DNA of 64,000 nt, taken from assembly GCA_021014325.1 (NCBI GenBank), contig CM037459.1:17572501-17636500 (forward strand), read 5' to 3'. A model generated the notes under the pieces. It was given only the letters and a program-made list of their open reading frames with translations, ran no database searches and was not told where the DNA came from. Shown here piece after piece: positions 23,511 through 33,227 of this stretch. Each line of letters opens with the position of its first letter. Position 1 is the stretch's first letter. Both the position numbers and the translations under genes were made by a program. The DNA comes from Plazaster borealis (taxonomy: Eukaryota > Echinodermata > Asteroidea > Forcipulatida > Labidiasteridae).

Positions 23511-24653
23511 TCGTGTGACCCTTCTTATGACAGTAATCACACGGAGGAAAAGACTTCTTCTTGTCGTCCTTGGCTCCACTCGGCGATGAAGGCTTTCTAT
23601 CCGATGAATACGGACTTCCAGTGCTAGACTGCGCCTTTGAACCTGACTTGCCCTTAGTATTTTGGTAAAAACCCTTTGACTGGAAATTAGTTTTGCCCAT
23701 ACTCATTTTATGAGTTAATTCATAATCATCAGCTACCACTGCAGCTTTCTTTAATTTGGTGATCTTGTGTTCTTCCAAATGGGTTTTGATACTCAGAGGG
23801 ACACTGTTTTTGAATTCTTCCATGAGGACAACTTCTTTTAACTCCTCAAAATATTTCTCACATTTGAGAGACTGATACCATCGATCAAAAACAATTTCCT
23901 TCTGTCTAGCGAATTCAACAAAGGTCTGGCCATTCAATCTAGTCAGTTTTCTAAATTTCTGTCTATACGCCTCAGGAACCAACTCATACGCATTTAAAAT
24001 GGATGCCTTAACCGTAGAATATTTACTACATTGGTCCTCTGAAAGTGTGGCAAAGACTTTCTGAGCCTTACCCACAAAAGTGCTCTGCAGGAGCAAAGGC
24101 CAATATTTCTTAGGCCAACTAAGATTTTTGGCAATCTTCTCAAACGACAGAAAATACGTATCAACATCGTGTTCGTTGAATTTTGGCACCAACATCACGT
24201 TTTTCGCTAGATCAAAATCAATTGGAGTTCTCTCCTTGCCTTTCTTTGAACCCACTTCTAATTCAAGCTTACGCAGTTCAAATTCTCGTTCCTTTTCCTT
24301 TTCTTTGAGCTCAAGCCTTCGTAGTTCAAGTTCTCTTTCTTTATCTCTTTCTTGACTTTCTCTTTCTTTTTCTCTTTCTTTCTCTTCAAACTCAAGCCTG
24401 AGCCTTTCCTTTTCAAGCTCAATTTTTGCAAGCTCAATTTCTCGATCAAAAGTCTGCGGAGACTATGAGACAACTCTAAGTTCAGTACTCCTGCTAGAAC
24501 GTTCACTAGTTTTGCCTTTTTGGCACTTCTAGAAATTTCTACATGAACGTGTTTGGCAACTCCGTGCAACTCGTCTTTTGATAACTGTTGCAACTTCTCG
24601 ATTGACAAATCTTCAGAATCCACGAAAGCTTGTGCATCAAACTCACTAGCCAT
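23508..24653 (-). pseudogene. Gypsy-type LTR retrotransposon gag, frameshifted and 3' truncated
   Basis: Starts at ATG 24653 (MASEFDAQAF), about 110 bp after the primer-binding site. The N-terminal part is in one frame (24653 to about 24450). A frame change then leads into a long Glu/Lys/Arg coiled-coil-like stretch and on into the second frame (24255 to 23485). That frame has a SCAN-like capsid region (DVDTYFLSFEKIA, YELVPEAYRQKFRKL, FVEFARQKE) and the start of a zinc knuckle, CDYCHKKGH. The last knuckle Cys and everything after it are replaced by satellite sequence at 23510, which supplies the stop. No protease or pol remains. SCAN-like gag proteins are known from Gmr1-like gypsy elements. 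A dead fragment. Confidence 0.8.
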
Positions 24654-24746
24654 TTTTATACAACACTACAGACTAGTAACAATAAAACGTGCAACCTTGT
24701 TTGACAATTGTACACAAAAATATACGGCTTATTTTTGTTCGATTTC

Positions 24747-24763
24747 CCGGACAGGCCCCCAAT
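24747..24763 (-). other. Primer-binding site, tRNA-Pro-like
   Basis: Minus strand TTGGGGGCCTGTCCGGG, directly after the LTR end TAACA plus one or two bases. It resembles the proline-tRNA primer sites used by many gypsy-type elements and retroviruses, with a small internal mismatch. It fixes the direction of the LTR and gag. Confidence 0.7.
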
Positions 24764-24764
24764 T

Positions 24765-25582
24765 TGTTACGATCCAAAAATCTCCAAACTATCCGTGAAT
24801 ATAAATCACTCAAAAAGCTTGAATTTTCTCAGATGCAACAAAGAAATCAAACAAGGTGACACGGATGTAAAGAACACAGAATCAAAGTGATTTAATAATG
24901 AAACTATCGGCCACTTCAAATACCTATTGGGTTTAACAAACGTACAATGATTGAGTAAAACAAGTGTACATTAAAATAGATCGTATACAAAATAAGTAAT
25001 TTAACAGGCTAATACGTCAACCGGGATGAAATACAGGCGAGGATCACGGCAACAGAAGATACAGCGAGGATCACATACACTGGCTCCAAAACGATCAACT
25101 CCAGGGACGGTAAAACAGTTCTTTGCCGATGTGACTTTGAGCTATCACGGGGTAAACTCACTCCGATAAAATGTCCAGAAGAAGACGAAACAACGACGGG
25201 CACACAATCTGACACCCGCCACAAAATATGGGGAAAAGACCCCAAAATACCGAACTGTAGATTAAGTTCGAAACTGTCCTTTCCGGATTTAAATTAAGCT
25301 CTTTAACTGCACTCGGTCAAAAGCGAACTCTACCAAAAGCTCCTCCAACGAGTTGAATCACAATCACAGAAGTCGTAGCTTCCACCAGTCTTGAGTATTT
25401 GTGTCCCGTCCTAGATTTACCCCCAGCCCGTATATAAAGGATTTGTGTCGTTTTAGAAAGTACTACTCTAGATCATTCTATTAGCACCGCCCACTAGGGT
25501 TAACGACCTTACACACAAAGAATGATTGACAGCGTGCGTTGAACACACGTAAGTAATGTACATGTATTAGGATCTCATAACA
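24765..25582 (-). mobile_element. 5' LTR (818 bp) of the gypsy-type fragment
   Basis: Minus strand begins TGTTATGAGATCC (25582) and ends GGATCGTAACA (24765), the TG...CA form with inverted tips TGTTA/TAACA. A promoter-like CTTTATATACGGG lies near 25430. The opposite LTR is absent because the element is cut at 23510. Its 5' boundary interrupts the last exon of the cargo gene. Confidence 0.75.
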
Positions 25583-28500
25583 GTTAGCATAGTTCAAATC
25601 GCTTAACTCATCAATATTCGCCAGTATTTCAACACTTGGACTTGCAACCCGAGGAACATTTTCATCGTGTTGGATGTTGTCAGAATATACAGATTGCATA
25701 TCAGCATCACCACATTCACTGCTATTCTGGTTATTCGCACCCTGTTCACAACTTGCTGTTTGCTTTGGACACTTTGAGCCTTGGCTCTCGGTATTTATTT
25801 TGTCATGAAACAAAGCCCTAACTGTTTGTCTAAACCCAAACCTGTTACACTTCCACATTAACTGAATCATTTTAAAACCATTACTTTAGACAGTCTACCT
25901 GGTCCCGTAATTGTTGCATCATTTGTGCGGAAATATCTAGAGAGTCGTCGTTTCCCGGATAGGTGTGGAGGATGTCAACCAAGACTCTCGCAACTCGAGT
26001 TGTTCTCTTCTCCCCAGTTAACTTCTTTCCACCACCAGTTTTGCCGTAGACAGTTTCCGTTTGCTGTATAAGAGAAATAACGCGATATTTGTTTTACTTA
26101 AAGCGTATTTCTGAACAGTGTTGAGGACGTTACCGGTCAAGCTTCTTCTTCAAGTTTAATTTGTTTGTGAAAAAACAATTATATATTATTTTTTCAATAA
26201 CTACAGTAGACCTACTTCGAAGTGAAATGTATACTTTCCAGAGTCATTACCGAACGTTAATCACCGTTGAGTAGGATTCACAATCAATTATACAGGTAAA
26301 GTCCTACTATGATATTACAAGATTTTATAACAATTAGTTTAAACATGTGACAACCGGTTGCATTGATATTGCTCTTTGACAGCTTGGCGGACATACGCCG
26401 TTGTAATGGGAGCAGACCAACTGTGCAATTGTTGATAATATTATGTTAGGGCTAGGAGATAAATACATCTTCAAAAATATCAAATTGTACACGATGAGGA
26501 ATACGAAATAATGTAGAAAAAATATGCATTGCCCAGTAAAGTGTAAACCCATTTTGAATGCTTCCGTCACATGCATACACATTGGATTTAAATGAACAAA
26601 CCTATACCATTGAAAAAGGGATTAGGCTATCGTATTCTTATATTTACAATTAGCACAATTGTAATAACGCAACATCCACAACTACACCACCCGTGACACC
26701 AAAGACAAAATAAATAATTGATTTCATTTAAGTTCAGATTAGAATTAATGTTGACTTACACTTGCCTCTTTCGGTCGATGTTTGGCGTAGAAATGGTCTA
26801 GGAATGCAAATTCAGATGTGCATATTCGTTTGCATTCGAAACAACGAACTGCAAGAACGGTTCTCCTTTTGCTTGTTTTGTGGTCATTGTTGGTCCGCTT
26901 TGACTTGTGGTGAGATGTCATCCGAGGACAACATGTTGTAGTTTCATGTCGTCGGTCCTATATTGCATAACAAAACATTTTTCACATTATAATTTTATAC
27001 AGTTCCAAACACAATTGAATATTTATGGACCACAACTTGTTTACCTTCAACAGTTTAGGGATTCCAAATATTTGTCTGTTAAACATCCCTAACCATTGAA
27101 AAAATATACGAATAGGTCGAATTTGTTGAACAGTTTAAAAAATGATCAAATTTTAAAGAGGGCAGTGGAAATTTTTTGTATTTACTCTCACTTATTCATT
27201 AAATTACTCAAAATTGTTTTTAAATTCACGTCGATATTACTTGGTGTATAGTTTTTAGGAAAGATAATGAATAAACTAAAATGATTGGAAACGTGAAACT
27301 TGCCTTATAAAGTGATGCCCTTGGAAGTGGAATTATGTACTCCACAGACCACATGTCATGCGCCCCTCTGCCGGATACGCAGATCCCATTTCTGTAAAGT
27401 AAGATTATTTGAACATAATTATTGTGGCACCAAGATTACTATGGAAACATATATACATTAAGTATTAACATTCATAAACGTATACTGTAAAAAAAAGACC
27501 ACGTCCATTGTGAACGCGTCTCTTTGTTAATTTGTTAAACGCCTCCTTGTGTATGACGCGTAAATTGCACTGTAAAAACAGTGTTTAGAGTATAAACACT
27601 TTTCTAAACACTTTCTTGCTATCACTTTGTAAACACGTCCTAATGATTAGCATGTTTAATAGCTAAACGTCTAATGCACTAGACGTTTAGCTATTAAACA
27701 TTTTAATGTTTAATTTCTAAAATCTAATGTTTTAATCTAAACTTCTAATGTTCAATGTCTAAACATATAATGTTTAATATCTAAACACCAAGCGTCCTAT
27801 ACTGCTAAACACTATAAACATGTCTAAGCATGTTAATCATTAGGACGTGTTTACAAAGTGATAGCAAGAAAGTGTTTAGAAAAGTGTTTATACTCTAAAC
27901 ACTGTTTTTACAGTGGATGTTTAAACGTGTTTTGGTGTTCATAAAGTGTGACCAGCCTTTAAACGTGTATTTGTGTCTTGCTACACAACAATGTGTCTTT
28001 GGTCCACATTAATAAACGAATAAACGTGTTTTGTATATAATAATAAACACCGCAGTGCGTTTTTGATGTAAGGGTTAACGCAAAAACGCGTTCATATAAA
28101 GTGTTACCCAAAATGCGTTTAAAAGGCTTTAAAATATTAACACTTGTTTTTACAATGTGGAATCTTGTGATGATTACTGTGTTTTGATGTCAACTATGCA
28201 ATCAAAAAAGGGATAAAAGTAGAGTGACCCCTTTAATCAGACGTTAATGTTAAAAGCGCTATTAACAGTCTTAGTATTTTGAAGGGTATACGATCGCGCA
28301 ACGATGGTTAATAAAAATGACCGCATTTTTTGTAGGCTGAAAATAAACTTAAAATATCACACAAAACGTGTTGTGTTGTAGGTACGACTCTAGTTGTTCT
28401 TTATTTACTCTCTTTGTTCTTTATTTAAATACCATCTTGCAAAAGGCAGCAACTTCGAAATATCATAGAATAGTGTTTTTCAACAAGAGAATTGTACATA

Positions 28501-28653
28501 CCTGACATGTCTACGAAATACCTCTTGGATACGATGTTTTGAGGGTTCTGTGATTCCTTGTACAATGGAATCGCTGGGCTGAGAGACTCTCTCCGTTTCC
28601 TTTCGAGTATCCCCCCGCAAAGGTTGGATATGAGGATTACAAGTGCTGGTCAT
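25583..28653 (-). CDS. Cargo gene of the giant foldback element, spliced C2H2 zinc-finger protein, 3' end lost
   Basis: Exons on the minus strand: 28502-28653, 27304-27391, 26760-26957, 25899-26063, and probably 25583-25861. Every junction keeps the frame: phase 2 (CAG|GTATGT to TTACAG|A), then phase 0 at AAG|GCAAGT (a GC-AG intron), AGT|GTAAGT and CAG|GTAGAC. ATG 28653 has an in-frame TAA two codons upstream. Exon 3 encodes a C2H2 finger, RCFECKRICTSEFAFLDHF followed by YAKH (C-x2-C-x12-H-x4-H), in a basic Lys/Arg/His context. Exon 4 has VARVLVDILHTYPGNDD. The last intron would be only 37 nt; if unspliced, the protein stops at 25881-25883 (about 205 aa). The 96-codon last exon is acidic and Ser-rich and is cut by the LTR at 25582. 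I do not recognise the family. It may be a captured host gene or an element-encoded protein. Confidence 0.55.
26760..26957 (-). CDS. Exon 3 of the cargo gene: C2H2 zinc finger
   Basis: A 66-codon exon with acceptor CAATATAG| and donor AGT|GTAAGTC. All four metal ligands are present with spacing 2-12-4, plus the usual hydrophobic F and L between the second Cys and first His. It is the only recognisable domain in the gene and suggests nucleic-acid binding. Confidence 0.6.
27568..27915. mobile_element. Nested palindromic MITE, 87-bp inverted repeats
   Basis: Arms 27568-27654 and 27829-27915 are nearly identical inverted copies starting CACTGTAAAAACAGTG. The centre has a second perfect hairpin with 20-bp arms (GTTTAATAGCTAAACGTCTA; 27655-27700), then a chain of TAATGTTTAATNTCTAAA-like units. 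It sits in the cargo gene intron between exons 1 and 2. Outer ACTGTAAAAA/TTTTTACAAT sequences near 27487 and 28155 hint that it lies inside a larger related element. The CACTG start recalls EnSpm-type ends, but no target duplication was clear. Confidence 0.8.
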
Positions 28654-29439
28654 GTCTTACAAGTTTAGCCATTCGATTTTCATTTAAAAAAGTACTATTA
28701 AATAAACGGCGCTGTCCAAAAACCCGGAGGAAAAGGCTCTTCATGAGTATTACGGAACACCACCAGGCCGAAACTACGCAGATTGAAACTTATGGGATCA
28801 TTATTAAATTTGTTTGAGTGTACATTGTATTAAAAGGTCCCCAAAGGGAGGGGTAATTTATCAACATTATCTCTTATACAAGAAGGTCTTTGTTCTTGCT
28901 CAAATTGGGGAGGTACCGCAGCCGTGCGAGTTTCGTGTGTTTGTAACTTTCAAATTAGTATATACTTAAACTTTTAACATTAAAGTCACCGTCCAATTTT
29001 AATAAAAATGTATTCAGTCACAATTCTTGTAGGCCTACCAGCAGCGATAATAACGTCATTTTTGTCGTCATTCCAAGCTGCGATGTGTGTTTAAGGACAT
29101 AACCAAAAACATGAATACTGTAATCAAGCTGCAATCATATAAATTACACTTTTATTTATTTATTAAAAACCTTAATGGTGTTAGAATGTTATTCCTTTAA
29201 TCCCTTTGGTCATCTCCAGATACAGCATGGTGCCATTGACCACTTATGATCACTCATCACTTGTCTCATGGAATGCAGCTTGAGCGGACCACACATTACG
29301 CAATTGAATTACATTAAAGTGAACCAACCCAGTCAGGGTGTGTTTACGTTGAATTACCTTAACTTAGTTTTACGACCATCTGCCAGGGGCATGCAGTCAG
29401 GCTACCGGTTCAAAGTATTAAGTAACAATAATTATAGTT
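28654..29439. other. Upstream part of the foldback cargo, no gene seen
   Basis: Unique AT-rich sequence between the cargo gene ATG and the right satellite array. It is the likely promoter or 5' UTR of the cargo gene. No ORF above 60 codons and no clear TATA box. Confidence 0.5.
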
Positions 29440-32400
29440 AAGGAAATATTCAGTGGTGTTTTGAAGTGGTCTTAATGATTAAACACTAAACATTTACAAT
29501 TTGTTAATTATGTGAGGTAAATTTTGTTTTAAAGTGACTTATACTTACATTATTTCTTTGATAAAAATTCCCTTCAAATGAGACAAAACCACAGCATATA
29601 AAGTGATTTAATTAGGCACCAACTAGTTGGTCAAATTAGCTGCAACGGAATATTTCGATGTGTTATGTAATGGTCTTAATGTGTAAACACTAAAAATTTA
29701 CAATTTTATAATTATGTAAGGTACATTTTGTTTTAAAGTGACTGCTTACGTTATTTCTTTGATAAAAATTGCCTTCAAATGAGATAAAACCCACAGCATA
29801 TAAATTGGTTTAATTAGGCACTAATTAGTTGGTCTAATTAGCTGCAACGGAATATTTCGATGTGTTATGTAATGGTCTTAATTATTAAACACTAAAAATT
29901 AATTATTTGTTAATTATGTGAGGTACATTTTGTTTTAAAGTGACTACTTACATTATTTCTTTGATAAAAATTCCCTTCAAATGAGACAAAACCATAGCAT
30001 ATAAAGTGGTTTAATTAGGCACCAATTGGTTGGTCTAAGTAGCTGCAACGGAATATTTCGAAGTGTTATGTAATGGTCTTAATGATTAAACACTAAAAAT
30101 TTACAATTTGTTAATTATGTGAGGTACATTTTGTTTTAAAGTGACTACTTACGTTATTTCTTTGATAAAAATTGCCTTCAAATTAGACAAAACCCACAGC
30201 ATATAAATTGGTTTAATTAGGCACTAATTAGTTGGTCTAATTAGCTGCAACGGAATATTTCGATGTGTTATGAAATGGTCTTAATGATTAAACACTAAAA
30301 ATTTACAATTTGTTAATTATGTGAGGTACATTTTGTTTTAAAGTGACTACTTACATTATTTCTTTGATAAAAATATTCAAATGAGACAAAACCAGAGCAT
30401 ATAAAGTGATTTAATTAGGCACCAATTAGTTGATCAAATTAGCTGCAACGGCATATTTCGATGTGTTATGATTATGTCTTTACGATGGAATAATGAAAAT
30501 GAAATATTTGTAATTTATGTGAGGTACATTTTGTTTTAAAGTGACGCTCTTCGTCAATTTGTATCAAAAATACCATTAAAAAGTGAGGAAAATCACACGA
30601 TATAAAGTGGTTTATTTAAGAACTAATTAGTTGGTCTAATTAGCTGCAACGGAATATTTAGACGTGTTATGAAGTTGTCTTTACGACTAAATAATAAAAA
30701 TGAAATATTTGTGATTTATGTGAGGTACATTTTGTTTTAAAGTGACTCTCTTCGTCAATTTGTATCAAAAATACCGTTAAAAAGTGAGGAAAATCACACG
30801 ATATAAAGTGGTATAGTTAGGCATTAATTAGTGAGCCCAATTAGCTGCAACGGAATATATAGACGTGTTATGAAGTTGTCTTTACGATTAAATAATAAAA
30901 ATGAAATATTTGTGATTTATCTGAGGTACATTTTGTTTTAAAGTGACTCTCTTCGTCAATTTGTATCAAAAATACCATTAAAAAGTGAGGAAATTCACAC
31001 GATATAAAGTGGTATATAGTTAGGCACTAATTAGTGAGCCCAATTAGCTGCAACGGAATATTTAGACGTGTTATGAAGTTGCCTTTACGATAAAATAATA
31101 AAAATGAAATATTTGTAATTTATGTGAGGTACATTTTGTTTTAAAGTGACGCTTTTCGTTAATTTATATCAAAAATACCATTAAAAAGTGAGGAAATTCA
31201 CACGATATAAAGTGGTATAGTTAGGCACTATATAGTAAGCCCAATGAGCTGCAACGGAATGTTTAGACGTGTTATGATTATGTCTTTACGATGGAATAAT
31301 AAAAAAGAAATATTTGTGATTTATCTGAGGTACATTTTGTTTTAAAGTGACGCTCTTCGTCAATTTGTATCAAAAATACCATTAAAAAGTGAGGAAAATC
31401 ACACGATATAAAGTGGTATAATTAGGCATTAATTAGCGGGTCCAATTAGCTGCAACGGAATATTTAAACGTGTTATGATTATGTCTTTACGATTAAATAA
31501 TAAAAATTAAATATTTCTGATTTATCTGAGGTACATTTTGTTTTAAAGTGACGCTCATCGTCAATTTGTATCAAAAATACCATTAAAAAGTGAGGAAATT
31601 CACACGATATAAAGTGGTATATAGTTAGGCACTAATTAGTGAGCCCAATTAGCTGCAACGGAATATTTAGACGTGTTATGAAGTTGTCTTTACGATTAAA
31701 TAATAAAAATGAAATATTTGTAATTTATGTGAGGTACATTTTGTTTTAAAGTGACTCTCTTCGTCAATTTGTATCAAAATACCATTAAAAAGTGAGGAAA
31801 ATCACACGATATAAAGTGGTATAGTTAGGCATTAGTTAGTGGGTCCAATTAGCTGCAACGGAATATTTAGACGTGTTATGATAATGTCTTTACGATGGAA
31901 TAATGAAAATGAAATATTTATGAATTATGTGAGGTACATTTTGTTTTAAAGTGACGCTCTTCGTAAATTTTCAAGTTAAGGTTCCATTCAAAAGTGACGG
32001 AAATCACACCATAAAAAGTTGTCTGATTAGGCACTAATTAGTGGGTCTAATTAGCTGCAACGGAATATTTAGACGTGTTATGATTATGTCTTTACGATGG
32101 AATAATGAAAATGAAATATTTGTAATTTATGTGAGGTACATTTTGTTTTAAAGTGACTCTCTTCGTCAATTTGTATCAAAAATACCATTAAAAAGTGAGG
32201 AAAATCACACGATATAAAGTGGTATAGTTAGGCATTAATTAGTGGGTCCAATTAGCTGCAACGGAATATTTAGACGTTTTATGATAATGTCTTTACGATG
32301 GAATAATGAAAATGAAATATTTATGAATTATGCGAGGTACATTTTGTTTGAAAGTGACGCTCTTCGTAAATTTTCAAGTAAAGTTCCATTCAAAAGTGAC

Positions 32401-32763
32401 GGAAGTCACACCATATAAAGTGGTATAATTAGGCAATAATTAGTCGGTCTAATTAGCTGCAACGGAATATTTAGACGTGTTATAGGATGGTCTTTAAGGT
32501 TAAACACAAAAAATTGCTTATTTATGAATTATGTGAGGTACACTTTGTTTTAAAGCGACGCTCAGCGTTAATTTTGTGTAAAAATTCCACTCAAAAGTGA
32601 CAATAATCACACCATATAAAGTGGTGTAATTAGGCATTAATTAGTGGATCGAATTAGCTGCAACGGAATATTTAGACGTGTTATAATGTTGTCTTTATGT
32701 TTAAATACTAAAAATTAAATATTTGTGAATTATGTGAGGTACATTTTGTTTTAAAGCGACTCT
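29440..32763 (-). repeat. Right satellite array, inverted, about 17 monomers
   Basis: Reverse orientation of the left array (AGCTGCAACGGAATATTTCGATG; GAGGTACATTTTGTTTTAAA). The latter phrase recurs every ~202 bp from ~29512 to ~32738. The inner five monomers (to about 30470) are the same type as the left array. The outer dozen are a second type with CTTCGTCAATTTGTATCAAA and AGTGAGGAAAATCACACGAT. The array is shorter than the left one. Confidence 0.92.
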
Positions 32764-33017
32764 TATGTATTTTAAAGACAAGAGATCTTCAGAAAGTTGA
32801 TAGGGAAGTCCGTTAACTTTTTAAGGACCAAATGAAGCATTAAATAATCACTTATCTTGACTTAATTTGGTCCAGAGTTTGTCATTATGTTATTAATTTT
32901 GCCAAAATAATATCAAAAAATCACTATTAAATGTTAAAGGTTAAGAAATAGTGGCTAAAGTGAATCTACAAGTTTAGTAAATTTTGTCGCTTTGTGAGAC
33001 TAGTTTGGTTCAGGGAA
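32764..33017. repeat. Right unique arm segment of the foldback element
   Basis: Inverted, diverged counterpart of 18954-19209 (TTAAGAAATAGTGGCTAA, TTGTCGCTTTGTGAGACTAG). Non-coding. Confidence 0.7.
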
Positions 33018-33140
33018 TTCGCGGCTGGCCGGCCTCACGATTTTGCAGCTGGATTTTTCAGCCGTGAATTGGGACTTCGCGGCTGGCATTCGCGGCTCTG
33101 GCATTCGCGGCTGGGAATTCGCGGCTAGCTTCAGCTTGGT
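33018..33140. repeat. Right terminal tandem repeats of the foldback element
   Basis: GAATTCGCGGCT-type units in inverted orientation to 18829-18953, ending GCTAGCTTCAGCTTGGT. The last 26 bp are a perfect complement of the left end. Confidence 0.85.
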
Positions 33141-33149
33141 CGGTAGGTC
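33141..33149. repeat. Right 9-bp target-site duplication
   Basis: CGGTAGGTC, identical to 18820-18828. It lies 79 bp before the COX5A ATG. Confidence 0.9.
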
Positions 33150-33227
33150 ATAGGTCGTTCATTTCATTTTGCTGGTTTCATACTAACTAACTACGGAAAA
33201 ATCGAACCGAAGTTACAAACATACAAC

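Larger units (their letters stand above)
18829..33140. mobile_element. Giant (14.3-kb) TU/foldback-like DNA transposon with cargo
   Basis: The two ends are a perfect 26-bp inverted repeat (ACCAAGCTGAAGCTAGCCGC... and its complement ending AGCTTCAGCTTGGT) inside a perfect 9-bp target duplication. From each end inward come: a ~14-bp tandem repeat (AGCCGCGAATTC units); about 250-300 bp of unique arm, homologous but diverged between arms; an inverted array of a ~202-bp satellite; and a 5.9-kb single-copy centre. This modular plan matches sea-urchin TU elements and Drosophila FB (tandem-repeat inverted arms, 8-9 bp duplications). The size and gene cargo are unusual. No transposase was recognised, so a Mutator-like source is only an inference from the 9-bp duplication. 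The insertion separates COX5A from its upstream region. Confidence 0.88.

Noticed and set aside
24080..24355. Plus-strand Ser/Leu-rich ORF
   Set aside because: Antisense of the Glu/Lys/Arg-rich gag coiled-coil region.
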